A stretch of 15,648 nt of DNA from JAFLUQ01 sp964442035. GTDB lineage: Bacteria > Bacillota > Clostridia > UMGS1883. The notes below the pieces were generated by a model. That model saw only the letters and a program-made list of their open reading frames with translations. It did not search any database and had not been told where the DNA came from. Location: assembly GCA_964442035.1 (NCBI GenBank), contig CAYTWZ010000038.1, forward strand, positions 1-15,648. The letters run 5' to 3'. Made by a program: the position numbers and the translations under genes. Numbering within the stretch: the first letter of the stretch is position 1; each line of letters begins with the position of its first letter. Shown in pieces: positions 1 to 7,451 of this stretch.

Positions 1-37
1 TTATACAGGATTTTTTTCGTTTTGTAAATAATTAATG

Positions 38-66
38 TTGCGGAAGCGGTATTTTTATGGTAAAAT
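38..66 (+). promoter_or_regulatory. Sigma-A-like promoter of the ten-gene plus-strand directon
   Basis: A -35 hexamer TTGCGG (38-43) is followed after 17 nt by a -10 hexamer TAAAAT (61-66). Transcription would start near 72-74, leaving a short leader of about 23 nt that holds the GGAGG ribosome binding site (84-88) for the ATG at 97. The sequence upstream (1-37) is AT-rich and includes a T run at 11-17. No gene is visible in the first 96 bases. The -10 matches well and the -35 at four of six positions. Confidence 0.65.
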
Positions 67-96
67 ATATAGGGTTTGAGATTGGAGGCAGATAAA

Positions 97-840
97 ATGA
101 TCGATACTATAAATATACTGGGCGCCAAAATCCATACGGTAAATATGGATGAGGCCCTCGCGAAGGCAATGGAGCTGATGGAAACCGACGGATGCAGCGT
201 GATCTATACCCCCAATTCCGAAATCATACTCCACGCCTCAAATGATCCCGAATTTATGAAAAAGCTTAACAGCGCCGACCTGACCGTTGCCGACGGCATC
301 GGCGTAGTCTACGCCGCCAAAATGCTCCGTAAGCCACTGCGGGAGCGTGTGGCGGGCTTTGATCTCACATGCCGTATCTTTAAGGAAATGGCAAAGACGC
401 GTAAGTCCGTTTACCTCCTTGGCAGTAAGCCCGGCGTAGCCGAGGAAGCGGCCAAAACCATACTCAGGGACAACCCCGGCATTGTCATCGCCGGGACAGC
501 GGACGGCTACTTTAAGGAGGACGGCCCCGTTGTTGAGGCCATCAATGACGCCAACCCCGACTTTTTGATGGTGTGCCTCGGCTTTCCCAAGCAGGAGGAA
601 TGGATATACAAGAACAGGGACACTCTTAACGCCCGTCTGGTTATAGGCGCCGGGGGCTGCCTTGACGTGTTTGCCGGAACAGTGCTGAGAGCGCCGGACT
701 TTTACTGCCGTCACGGACTGGAATGGCTTTACAGGCTTATAAAGCAGCCCTCCCGCTTTATAAGAATGCTGGCGCTGCCGAAGTTTGCCATCAAGGTGTT
801 TTTTAAGGGTGAGCGCTATAAGCGGGGTGAGCGGGAATGA
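97..840 (+). CDS. tagA: WecG/TagA/CpsF family glycosyltransferase
   Basis: This is a GT26-type glycosyltransferase of 247 residues. Family members transfer N-acetylmannosamine or a related sugar onto undecaprenyl-linked GlcNAc at the inner membrane face, during assembly of wall teichoic acid or another surface glycopolymer. Visible family motifs are YTPNSE (Thr38), VADGIG (Asp66, the position proposed as catalytic base in studied TagA enzymes), ERVAGFDL, VYLLGSKPG, GYF, CLGFPKQEEW (about 161-169) and GAGGCLDVFAGTVLRAP. The basic C-terminal tail (HGLEWLYRLIKQPSRF onward) is the membrane-targeting appendage of the family. I chose the ATG at 97 because GGAGG lies 8 nt upstream; an in-frame TTG at 76 has no ribosome site. 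The end overlaps the next gene by ATGA. No other teichoic acid gene is in view, so the acceptor and polymer are unknown. Confidence 0.93.
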   Translation: MIDTINILGAKIHTVNMDEALAKAMELMETDGCSVIYTPNSEIILHASNDPEFMKKLNSADLTVADGIGVVYAAKMLRKPLRERVAGFDLTCRIFKEMAKTRKSVYLLGSKPGVAEEAAKTILRDNPGIVIAGTADGYFKEDGPVVEAINDANPDFLMVCLGFPKQEEWIYKNRDTLNARLVIGAGGCLDVFAGTVLRAPDFYCRHGLEWLYRLIKQPSRFIRMLALPKFAIKVFFKGERYKRGERE

Positions 841-1520
841 AGCTTATAGTCATAGAGGGCGTGGACGCCAGCGGCAAGGAGACTCAGACGAGGCTGCTTT
901 GCTCCTACCTTGAGCGGATCGGGAAAAAGGTGATACATCTTTCCTTCCCCAACTACCAAAGCCCCTCCTCCGCCTTGGTAAAAATGTATCTGGGCGGGGA
1001 GTTCGGCGCCGACCCGGACGCGGTAAACCCTTACGCGGCGGCCATGTTTTACGCCGTGGATCGGTACGCGTCATACAAGACCTCATGGGAAAAATATCGG
1101 GGCGACGAATATATCGTGGCCGACAGGTATGTCACATCCAACATAATATATCAGGCCGCCAAGGTGCCGGAGGAAAGGGCCAAGGCCGACTTCATAGACT
1201 GGCTAAACGACCTTGAGTATAACAAGCTTGGCCTGCCAAGGCCGGACATGGTGTTTTTCCTGAATATGGAGCCTGAGGCCGCGGCGGCGCTGATGTCCGG
1301 CCGGAGCAACAAGATCACCGGTCAGGCGGAAAAGGACATACACGAAAAGGATCGGGACTATCTTAACAAGGCGTACGAAAACGCCTGCTTCGCGGCCCGG
1401 ATCTTGGGCTGGACCGAAATAAAATGCTCTGTTGACGGAGTTGCTCGGAGCATAGAGGATATACACAATGACATAACCGCTCTGTTGGTCACCTCCGAAA
1501 AGCACCGGCTGAGGCCGTAG
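837..1520 (+). CDS. tmk: Thymidylate kinase family protein (FPNY type, atypical P-loop)
   Basis: This 227-residue nucleoside monophosphate kinase most likely phosphorylates dTMP to dTDP in the cytoplasm. The P-loop GVDASGKET lies at residues 8-16, FPNY at 37-40, a DRY at 75-77, and ADRYVTSN at 95-102. It lacks the REPGGT motif of E. coli-type Tmk and instead has FP followed by SPSSALVKMYL, as in the clostridial branch that resembles the eukaryotic FPER arrangement. The Walker A Ser/Thr is replaced by Glu15, with Thr16 next, which is unusual. The ATG overlaps the preceding stop (ATGA), implying translational coupling, and a GGGGTGAG ribosome site lies upstream. It could be a second, divergent deoxynucleotide kinase rather than the essential Tmk; a canonical copy elsewhere cannot be excluded. 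Confidence 0.87.
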   Translation: MKLIVIEGVDASGKETQTRLLCSYLERIGKKVIHLSFPNYQSPSSALVKMYLGGEFGADPDAVNPYAAAMFYAVDRYASYKTSWEKYRGDEYIVADRYVTSNIIYQAAKVPEERAKADFIDWLNDLEYNKLGLPRPDMVFFLNMEPEAAAALMSGRSNKITGQAEKDIHEKDRDYLNKAYENACFAARILGWTEIKCSVDGVARSIEDIHNDITALLVTSEKHRLRP

Positions 1521-1541
1521 CGCCTTAACCGAGGCGCTATG
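1516..1541 (+). other. Stem-loop spanning the tmk stop codon
   Basis: An 8-bp perfect inverted repeat (TAGCGCCT at 1518-1525, AGGCGCTA at 1532-1539) encloses a 6-nt loop. A G-T wobble and a C-G pair extend it to ten pairs. The tmk stop TAG is inside the left arm. No T run follows, so this is not a standard terminator. It may stabilise or segment the mRNA between tmk and the next gene. Confidence 0.5.
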
Positions 1542-1568
1542 AATGACCGAATATGAAAAGAGGATAAT

Positions 1569-2450
1569 ATGCTTGAATTCAGAGACATAACCGTTGGGGA
1601 CAAGGAACTGTTCGACCGTCGGCGCACTCCCGGCGTCGCGTCGGAAACGTCCTTTGCCACACTTTTTATCTGGGATGACTACTACCGGGGAAAGATAGCG
1701 GATGACGGGGAGTTTTTATACTACAGGTTTAACGTCAGAGATCGCACCCCCTCATACTACTTCCCTTTGGGTCACGGGGATATAAACAAGGCCCTTGACA
1801 GGCTCAGGGAATACACCCGCTCCCGAGGGGAGCGTATGGACTTTCGGCTGGTAAATGAGGAGCAGCTTGAAGGGCTTCTAAGATACGGCGGCGCGAAATT
1901 TTTGTACAAGGAGGATCGGGACTGCGAGGACTATGTCTATCCCTCCAAGCAGCTGATCTCCCTTGCCGGGAAAAAGCTCCACGCCAAGCGTAACCATATC
2001 AACTATTTTGTGGAGAATTACAACTATACCTATGAGGAGGTAACTCCGGAAACAGCTGTAACGGAATGCGCTCCCCTGATGTACAGGCTCGTAAGCGCCA
2101 AGGAAAACAACCAAAACCCCTATGAGTTGAGGGCTATGAAGCGTTATTTTGACAATTACTCCGCTTTGGGCGAAAAGGGCGCGGTAATACGTGTGGACGG
2201 CGAGATCGTGGCCATGAGCTTTGGGGAGGCAATATCGGATGATACAGCCCTTATCCAGCTGGAGCATGCCCGTGAGGAATACCGCGGCGCGTACCAAATG
2301 ATAAACCAACAGTTCTGCAAAAACGCGTGGAGCGGCTATGCCTTTATCAACCGGGAGGAGGATATGGGGCTTGAAGGCTTGAGGAAGGCCAAGGAAAGCT
2401 ACCAGCCCATATTTTTGGTGAAAAAATATATTGTACTTGAAGAACGATAA
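1569..2450 (+). CDS. DUF2156 family protein (GNAT-like fold)
   Basis: This 293-residue protein begins MLEFRDITVGDKELFDRR and continues with a SETSFATLFIWDDYY segment, which I recognise as typical of the DUF2156 family. That family is related to the C-terminal catalytic domain of phosphatidylglycerol lysyltransferase (MprF) and to Fem-like acyltransferases with a GNAT fold. Further support comes from the central KKLHAKRNHINYF stretch and the late FINREEDMGLEGLRKAKESY region. There are no membrane segments, unlike full MprF, so the protein is probably cytoplasmic. Its substrate is unknown; aminoacyl or acyl transfer to a lipid or small molecule is an inference from the fold only. AAAGAGGA (1557-1564) precedes the ATG. 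It sits 48 nt after tmk and 27 nt before the DJ-1 gene, inside the directon. Confidence 0.82.
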   Translation: MLEFRDITVGDKELFDRRRTPGVASETSFATLFIWDDYYRGKIADDGEFLYYRFNVRDRTPSYYFPLGHGDINKALDRLREYTRSRGERMDFRLVNEEQLEGLLRYGGAKFLYKEDRDCEDYVYPSKQLISLAGKKLHAKRNHINYFVENYNYTYEEVTPETAVTECAPLMYRLVSAKENNQNPYELRAMKRYFDNYSALGEKGAVIRVDGEIVAMSFGEAISDDTALIQLEHAREEYRGAYQMINQQFCKNAWSGYAFINREEDMGLEGLRKAKESYQPIFLVKKYIVLEER

Positions 2451-2477
2451 ATTTTTAAACGAAAGGAACGAAAATAT

Positions 2478-3026
2478 ATGGTATACCTGTTTTTAGCCGA
2501 CGGATTTGAAATAATCGAAGCTCTTGCCCCCGTGGACATACTGCGCCGGGGCGGCGTTGAGGTGCGGACCGTAGGTCTTTTCGGCAAGACAGTCACCTGC
2601 TCAAAGGGCGTGACCGTCACCGCCGATATCACGATCGACCAAGTGAATATGGAGAGCTGTGAAATGGTGGTTTTCCCCGGCGGGCTTCCCGGGGCCGAAC
2701 ATCTGCGTGACAGCGACGAGGTCAGCGACATTATTGACTACGCCGAGGCCAACGGCATATACATTGCGGCCATCTGCGCCGCGCCTATGGTGCTGGGGCT
2801 TAAGGGAGTACTCCGGGGCAAAAAGGCCGTATGCTACCCCGGATATGAGGATCAGCTCCTTGGAGCCGAAATAATGGGCAAGGATTACGGCGTTGTCACT
2901 GACGGGCGGGTCATAACGGGCCGCGGCGCGGGAGTGTCCATTGACTTCGGGCTGGCTCTCCTTGAGGCGCTTAAGGGTCCCGACAAAGCGGCACAGGTTG
3001 CCGCCAAAATGCAGTGTCCCCGATGA
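2478..3026 (+). CDS. DJ-1/PfpI family protein
   Basis: This is a 182-residue single-domain member of the DJ-1/ThiJ/PfpI superfamily. The nucleophile-elbow cysteine is Cys100 in AAICAAPMVLG. Glu14 in the FEIIEALAPVDILRR segment matches the conserved Glu that polarises the cysteine in DJ-1. The strand VVFPGGLPGA (about 64-73) is also characteristic. Close homologues (human DJ-1, YajL) are cytoplasmic proteins linked to oxidative or electrophile stress, glyoxal handling and proposed deglycase activity; which applies here cannot be told. The ATG follows an AAAGGA site by about 10 nt. The stop overlaps the start of the folate gene by four bases (ATGA), indicating coupled translation. Confidence 0.92.
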   Translation: MVYLFLADGFEIIEALAPVDILRRGGVEVRTVGLFGKTVTCSKGVTVTADITIDQVNMESCEMVVFPGGLPGAEHLRDSDEVSDIIDYAEANGIYIAAICAAPMVLGLKGVLRGKKAVCYPGYEDQLLGAEIMGKDYGVVTDGRVITGRGAGVSIDFGLALLEALKGPDKAAQVAAKMQCPR

Positions 3027-3553
3027 ATGACCGAATAAGGAAATCAATGCTCCGCCTTCGCCGGGAGCATCGGCTCACAGCGGACTATGCCACATCCTGC
3101 GAAAAAATACGGGCTAATATTGCTAAAATGGCGGAATATAAAAGGGCGAGAACCGTTATGCTCTATTTGCCCTTGGGCGGCGAGCCGGACATCAGCCTTC
3201 TCCCCCTTGAAGGAAAGCGCGCCGCCGTGCCGGTTACAAGGGATCTGATAATACGCCCGGCTCTGTACTCCCCTATGATGAAAACCGTTGAGGGGAATTA
3301 CCGCGTCCGGGAGCCTGAGACTCCCGTCTATATACCAAAGGATGAGATCGACCTTGTGCTTGTTCCGGCTGTGGCGGCTGACCGCCGCAAAAACCGGCTT
3401 GGCTTCGGCAAGGGATGCTATGACAGATTCCTTGCCGGCATGGACTGCGTAAAGGCGGGAGTGTGCTTTGACTTCCAGCTTACCGACGCTCTGGAGGTAA
3501 ATCCTCACGACGTAAAAATGGACTATATTATTACAGAAAGCGGCTGCTTTTAA
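3023..3553 (+). CDS. 5-formyltetrahydrofolate cyclo-ligase
   Basis: This 176-residue enzyme (5,10-methenyltetrahydrofolate synthetase, YgfA/FAU1 family) uses ATP to convert 5-formyl-THF to 5,10-methenyl-THF, returning stored folate to the one-carbon pool. Diagnostic segments are YLPLGGEPDISLL (about 48-60), DLVLVPAVAAD (about 110-120) and RLGFGKGCYDRFL (about 125-137), which is the family's RLGxGxGYYDRFL nucleotide-binding loop. The second position of the usual YY pair is kept and the first is Cys132. I start it at the ATG at 3023, which overlaps the preceding TGA as ATGA. An in-frame GTG at 3014 is possible but less natural. The length matches the family. The stop shares one base with the next ATG (TAATG). 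Confidence 0.93.
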   Translation: MNDRIRKSMLRLRREHRLTADYATSCEKIRANIAKMAEYKRARTVMLYLPLGGEPDISLLPLEGKRAAVPVTRDLIIRPALYSPMMKTVEGNYRVREPETPVYIPKDEIDLVLVPAVAADRRKNRLGFGKGCYDRFLAGMDCVKAGVCFDFQLTDALEVNPHDVKMDYIITESGCF

Positions 3554-4191
3554 TGGAAAACGAAAAAGAATACCTGTACTCTCTGCTTCCAAGGCGAAGC
3601 GAATTTCTTGAAGAATTAAGGGAGCTTTGCTCCCGGAGCGAAAGCTACGCTCCCATTGTGGCAAGGGACACCGAGCAGCTTATCGTCACTCTTCTTGCCC
3701 TAAAAAAGCCCAAAAGGGTGCTGGAGGTAGGCACAGCGGTAGGCTACAGCAGCATATTGATGGCCTCGTCCCTTCCGCCGGAAAGCGAGATTATTACCAT
3801 CGAACGGTACAAAAAGCACGCCGAAGCAGCCGTGGACAATATATTTAAGGCCGGATATGAGCGCCGCGTCAAGGTCATTGAGGGGGAAGCCGCCGAAATT
3901 CTCGGGTGGCTTGACGGAGACTTTGACTTTATCTTCCTTGACGCGGCCAAGGGTCAGTACATCCAGTTTCTGCCGGAGCTTATGCGTCTACTAAACGTTG
4001 GCGGAATTTTGCTGTCGGACAACATACTTTTCCATGGCATGACCGGCGACGACGACAACGTTGTACGGCGCAAAATCACAATAGTCAAGCGTATGCGCCT
4101 GTATCTGGAGACTATAACCCGCTCGCCCCGGCTGTCAACAACGCTGCTGCCCGTAGGCGACGGCGCGGCGCTGTCGGTGAAAATATATTAG
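3553..4191 (+). CDS. trmR: TrmR-like tRNA 5-hydroxyuridine O-methyltransferase
   Basis: This is a 212-residue class I SAM-dependent methyltransferase of the catechol/caffeoyl-CoA O-methyltransferase family. SAM motif I is LEVGTAVGYSS (57-67), an acidic residue follows in TIER (Glu84), and probable metal ligands are Asp130 in FLDAAKG and Asp156-Asn157 in LSDN. In Bacillus subtilis the family member TrmR (YrrM) methylates 5-hydroxyuridine at tRNA wobble position 34 to give 5-methoxyuridine, and its gene precedes the U32 genes yrrN and yrrO. The same order here, with a U32 gene 20 nt downstream, supports TrmR over a small-molecule O-methyltransferase. The ATG at 3553 shares a base with the upstream stop, so translation is probably coupled. 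Confidence 0.88.
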   Translation: MENEKEYLYSLLPRRSEFLEELRELCSRSESYAPIVARDTEQLIVTLLALKKPKRVLEVGTAVGYSSILMASSLPPESEIITIERYKKHAEAAVDNIFKAGYERRVKVIEGEAAEILGWLDGDFDFIFLDAAKGQYIQFLPELMRLLNVGGILLSDNILFHGMTGDDDNVVRRKITIVKRMRLYLETITRSPRLSTTLLPVGDGAALSVKIY

Positions 4192-4211
4192 TATCTAAAA
4201 GGAGAATACCC

Positions 4212-5435
4212 GTGAAAAACATCGAGCTTCTGGCCCCTGCCGGCAATTTATACAAGCTGAAGATCGCCCTCGAATACGGGGCTGACGCGGTGTATATCGG
4301 AGGCGAGGCCTTCTCCCTGCGCACAGCGGCGGACAACTTCACAACGGAGGAAATGAAGGAGGGCATTGAATTTGCCCACAGCATGGGCAAAAAGGTGTAT
4401 GTCACCGCCAATATCATTCCCCACGACCGGGATCTGGCGCCTATGGAGGAATACTTCCGGGAAATATATCGGCTTGGGGCTGACGCGGTGCTTGTCAGCG
4501 ACCTTGGAGCGTTTTTTATATGCAAAAAAGCCGCCCCCGGGCTGGAAATACATATCAGCACTCAGGCCAACAACACCAACTACGCCACGGTAAACGCCTG
4601 GAAAAACCTTGGCGCGTCCCGCGTTGTCCTCGCCCGGGAAATGACTATGGACGAAATCGCCCAAATTGCCCAAAACGCTCCCGACTGCGAATTGGAGGTA
4701 TTTGTCCACGGGGCAATGTGCGTATCCTACTCCGGCCGGTGTCTGCTGAGCAACTATATGACCGCCCGTGACAGCAATCAGGGAGCCTGCTCCCATCCCT
4801 GCCGTTGGAATTACGCCCTTATGGAGGAAAAGCGTCCCGGCGAATACTTCCCCGTTTACGAAAACGAGCGTGGAACCTTTATACTCAATTCCAAGGATCT
4901 GTGCATGATTGACCACATCCCCGAGCTCATTCAAAGCGGCGTGACCTCCCTTAAGATAGAGGGACGTGTAAAGAGCGAATACTATGTCGCGACAGTAGTT
5001 CAGGCCTATAGACGGGCGATCGACGCCTATCTTGCCGACCCGGAGGGCTACCTCCCCGACCCGTCGCTATATCGGGACATATGCAAGGTCAGTCACCGAG
5101 AGTACAGCACCGGCTTTTTCTTCGGTATGCCTCCCGAGGGGGCGCAGATTTTCGCCGACAGCTCATATATAAGGGAATATGATATAATCGGCATAGTGGA
5201 AAGCTACGATCCCGACACGCAAATGGCCCGGGTAACACAGCGGAACAGATTTTTTGCCGGGGACACCGTTGAGGTAATGCAGCCCATGGAGCCCGCCTTT
5301 ACGCAAAGTGTGGCGTACATGACCGACGAGGCCGGAGCGCCCCTTGACGTTGCCCGCCACGCGGCAATGACAGTATATGTAAAGATGGACCGTCCGGTGG
5401 TTCCCGACGCCATGCTCAGGAAAAAGAGGGATTGA
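4212..5435 (+). CDS. trhP: TrhP-like U32 family protein (tRNA uridine hydroxylation)
   Basis: This 407-residue protein opens with the U32 hallmark ELLAPAGN and a TIM-barrel-like GADAVYIGG segment. The U32 signature EVFVHGAMCVSYSGRCLLS spans about 162-180. Cysteines 170, 177, 193, 197 and 231 (NSKDLC) include the likely iron-sulfur ligands known in the family. A C-terminal U32-specific domain follows after about 320. Although annotated historically as collagenase-like peptidases, TrhP members carry out prephenate-dependent hydroxylation of U34 in tRNA. Its position directly after trmR fits that role: TrhP makes ho5U and TrmR methylates it. The start is GTG at 4212, chosen because AAAAGGAG lies 7 nt upstream. 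B. subtilis has two adjacent U32 genes; only one is seen here. Confidence 0.9.
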   Translation: MKNIELLAPAGNLYKLKIALEYGADAVYIGGEAFSLRTAADNFTTEEMKEGIEFAHSMGKKVYVTANIIPHDRDLAPMEEYFREIYRLGADAVLVSDLGAFFICKKAAPGLEIHISTQANNTNYATVNAWKNLGASRVVLAREMTMDEIAQIAQNAPDCELEVFVHGAMCVSYSGRCLLSNYMTARDSNQGACSHPCRWNYALMEEKRPGEYFPVYENERGTFILNSKDLCMIDHIPELIQSGVTSLKIEGRVKSEYYVATVVQAYRRAIDAYLADPEGYLPDPSLYRDICKVSHREYSTGFFFGMPPEGAQIFADSSYIREYDIIGIVESYDPDTQMARVTQRNRFFAGDTVEVMQPMEPAFTQSVAYMTDEAGAPLDVARHAAMTVYVKMDRPVVPDAMLRKKRD

Positions 5436-5436
5436 C

Positions 5437-6945
5437 ATGAGACAGCTCAGGGACAAAAAGACCTTTAAGCACAAAAATCTGATCATATCCCTTTGCGCCG
5501 GACTGCTGTTGATACTGCTTTTGGGCGGAGCGGCGGCCTACACCGTCTATGAAGGAGACTCGGACAGAATAATACGCAACGTATACATCGACAATATCAG
5601 GGTGGGCGGAATGAAAACCGCCGAGGCAGCGGATACTCTCAATTCCGCGTTTGCCAAGCGCGGCTTTACCGTAATTCTTGACGAAAACGTCAGCCGCGAG
5701 TTTACCGCCGAGGAAATGGGGCTGATGTATCGGACCGACGTGCTGGTTGGGGAAGCGTTTTCCGTCGGCAAGTCAGGCAGCTTTGCCAAAAAATTCGGTC
5801 AGGTATTCGCCTCGTTTCTCAGCCCGGTAAGGCTGTCCTCCTGCTCCGCGCTGGAACGCGCCGGGCAGGGCGAAGCGCTTTCGGAATTCGCCGAGGACTA
5901 CCGTCAGGCTCCCACGGACTCCACCTTTGAGATCGGCAGTGACGCCGTAAAGGTAAAAAACGGGCTCAACGGCCGGGAGGTGGATGTGGACAAGCTTCTT
6001 TCCATTATGGAAAGCGCCGACTCCTATGACGACATCAAGGAGATACAGGCTCCGATCAATATTATTCCCTTTGTTCTGCCGGATGTGGACGCCATCTACC
6101 AAAGCGCGGCCTCTGACCCCCGTCCCCCCTACGGTCGCAATTCAGACGGGGATATAACCGCCACGGTAAGGGTCTTTAACTTAGACATAGCGCGCCAGAC
6201 TCAAAGCGACCACGCCCTTGAGGGTGAGGAATACGAATTTCCCATAGACACGGAAGGCGTCGCCGTCCTTGACAGCAAGGCTGTCTGTCCCGACACCATC
6301 GGGTCAATGACGATTTCCCTGGGCTCTTTTTCCTCCGACGCCGCGCACAATATCACCTTGGCGGCAAAGCTGCTTAACGGCGCGGACCTCCTTCCGGGGG
6401 AGGAAATATCCCTTAACGAAAGGATCGGGGAATATACCTCGGACAACGGCTACAAGGCCGAGGGCGTCGGTGTCGGCTGCGTTGCCGGGGCGCTTTACAA
6501 CGCGGCGCTTAAGGCGAACCTACCCATACTTAAGCGCTACAGCGGGGACTATGCCCCTCAGTATCTTCCTCTCGGCTTTGACGCGGAGGTGAGCGGCTCG
6601 AAGGATCTGAAATTTTCCAACAATTACGACTCGCCGATAATAATTTCGGCAAACGTAAGCTCCGGCTCCCTCACGGTGGAAATATCGGGTCGCGAAAGCG
6701 ACCGGTTCACCGATGTGGAGCTTTCCTGCGACACACTTTCGGTCACCGAGTACAAAACAAAGGAGATTGTTGACAACACCCTCAAAAGCGGTGAGCGCGT
6801 CACCGTTGAAAGCGGACAAAACGGCTATGTGGTGGAAAGCTTTCGGACAGTAAGCAAGAACGGAGTGGAAATCAAGCGTGAATCCTTGGGCAAATCTACC
6901 TACAAGGCCGTGAACAAGGTAGTAAAGGTAGGCAAAAGCAATTAG
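5437..6945 (+). CDS. VanW family envelope protein with C-terminal G5-like domain
   Basis: This 502-residue protein has a basic N-terminus and one membrane segment (about 14-36), so the bulk should lie outside the membrane. Residues about 45-215 resemble the putative peptidoglycan-binding (PG_binding_4) repeats found before VanW domains (VGGMKTAEAADTLN). A VanW domain covers about 295-420 (NITLAAKLLNGADLLPGEEI, YLPLGFDAEV, DLKFSNNYDSPI). A G5-like domain covers about 430-500 (KSGERVTVESGQNGYVVESF). The usual VanW core GGGxCQVSSTLYNA is altered to GVGVGCVAGALYNA and the loop before it is short. The molecular function of VanW is unknown; vancomycin resistance is not implied without other van genes. 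The ATG lies one base after the trhP stop, so the two are certainly co-transcribed. Confidence 0.87.
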   Translation: MRQLRDKKTFKHKNLIISLCAGLLLILLLGGAAAYTVYEGDSDRIIRNVYIDNIRVGGMKTAEAADTLNSAFAKRGFTVILDENVSREFTAEEMGLMYRTDVLVGEAFSVGKSGSFAKKFGQVFASFLSPVRLSSCSALERAGQGEALSEFAEDYRQAPTDSTFEIGSDAVKVKNGLNGREVDVDKLLSIMESADSYDDIKEIQAPINIIPFVLPDVDAIYQSAASDPRPPYGRNSDGDITATVRVFNLDIARQTQSDHALEGEEYEFPIDTEGVAVLDSKAVCPDTIGSMTISLGSFSSDAAHNITLAAKLLNGADLLPGEEISLNERIGEYTSDNGYKAEGVGVGCVAGALYNAALKANLPILKRYSGDYAPQYLPLGFDAEVSGSKDLKFSNNYDSPIIISANVSSGSLTVEISGRESDRFTDVELSCDTLSVTEYKTKEIVDNTLKSGERVTVESGQNGYVVESFRTVSKNGVEIKRESLGKSTYKAVNKVVKVGKSN

Positions 6946-6962
6946 GAAAGCGCTTTTCTAAA
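6946..6962. promoter_or_regulatory. AAAGCGCTTT palindrome before luxS
   Basis: The 40-nt gap between the VanW gene and luxS contains a 10-bp perfect palindrome AAAGCGCTTT. It is nested in a longer, nearly symmetric stretch beginning at the VanW stop codon. It resembles the core of a CcpA catabolite-response element but deviates from the consensus flanks at about three positions. No convincing -35/-10 pair is visible in the gap, so the site may be fortuitous. Confidence 0.25.
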
Positions 6963-6985
6963 AAATCAATGGAGGTGAAAACAAA

Positions 6986-7447
6986 ATGCAAAAAATATCC
7001 AGCTTTACCGTTGACCATGACCTTTTGACCCCGGGCATCTATATTTCAAGAATAGACGCGGACATCACCACCTATGACCTGCGTACCCGCACTCCAAACA
7101 GCGGAGTGTATATGGACAATGTGACCCTCCACACGGTTGAACACCTTTTTGCCACTTACATACGCAATTCCGACATAGGCGGCAATGTCATATACTTTGG
7201 GCCTATGGGTTGCCGAACAGGCTTTTACCTGTTGATTAGGAACGCGGAAAACGACCGGGTTCTCGGGGCGGTAATCGACACGCTCAAAAAAATAATCGCC
7301 CATGAGGGCGAGGTTTTCGGCGCGTCAAGGAAGGAGTGCGGCAATTACCGGGAGCTTCAGCTTGAAAGCGCCAAGGCCGAATGCCGAAATTACCTTGACA
7401 CACTTACCGGTTTTGGCACAATAGATTTCAAGTACAGAGAGGAATAG
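6986..7447 (+). CDS. luxS: S-ribosylhomocysteine lyase LuxS
   Basis: LuxS cleaves S-ribosylhomocysteine to homocysteine and 4,5-dihydroxy-2,3-pentanedione, the precursor of autoinducer-2. The metal-binding HTVEH motif gives His49 and His53, with Glu52 as the general base. The third metal ligand is Cys118 in GASRKECGNY, and the catalytic cysteine is Cys76 in GPMGCRTGFY. All four key residues are present and the 153-residue length is normal, so the enzyme should be active. A textbook ribosome site GGAGGTGA (6971-6978) precedes the ATG, suggesting strong translation. The next gene, 4 nt downstream, encodes the nucleosidase acting one step earlier, so the pair forms a complete SAH detoxification route. 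Confidence 0.97.
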   Translation: MQKISSFTVDHDLLTPGIYISRIDADITTYDLRTRTPNSGVYMDNVTLHTVEHLFATYIRNSDIGGNVIYFGPMGCRTGFYLLIRNAENDRVLGAVIDTLKKIIAHEGEVFGASRKECGNYRELQLESAKAECRNYLDTLTGFGTIDFKYREE

Positions 7448-7451
7448 GACT

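Noticed and set aside
238..714. 158-codon open frame on the minus strand inside the TagA gene
   Set aside because: It is antisense to a gene with clear family motifs and its translation resembles nothing I recognise; GC-rich third positions leave the opposite strand open by chance.
4212..5435. Secreted collagenase virulence factor (older U32 annotation)
   Set aside because: There is no signal peptide, the conserved cysteines fit an iron-sulfur enzyme, and the trmR neighbour points to tRNA modification.
5437..6945. Vancomycin resistance determinant suggested by the VanW name
   Set aside because: No vanHAX, vanS or vanR gene is present and VanW domains are widespread in susceptible clostridia.
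6946..6962. Rho-independent terminator before luxS
   Set aside because: The palindrome AAAGCGCTTT has no loop, a short stem and only A residues afterwards, so it cannot act as an intrinsic terminator.
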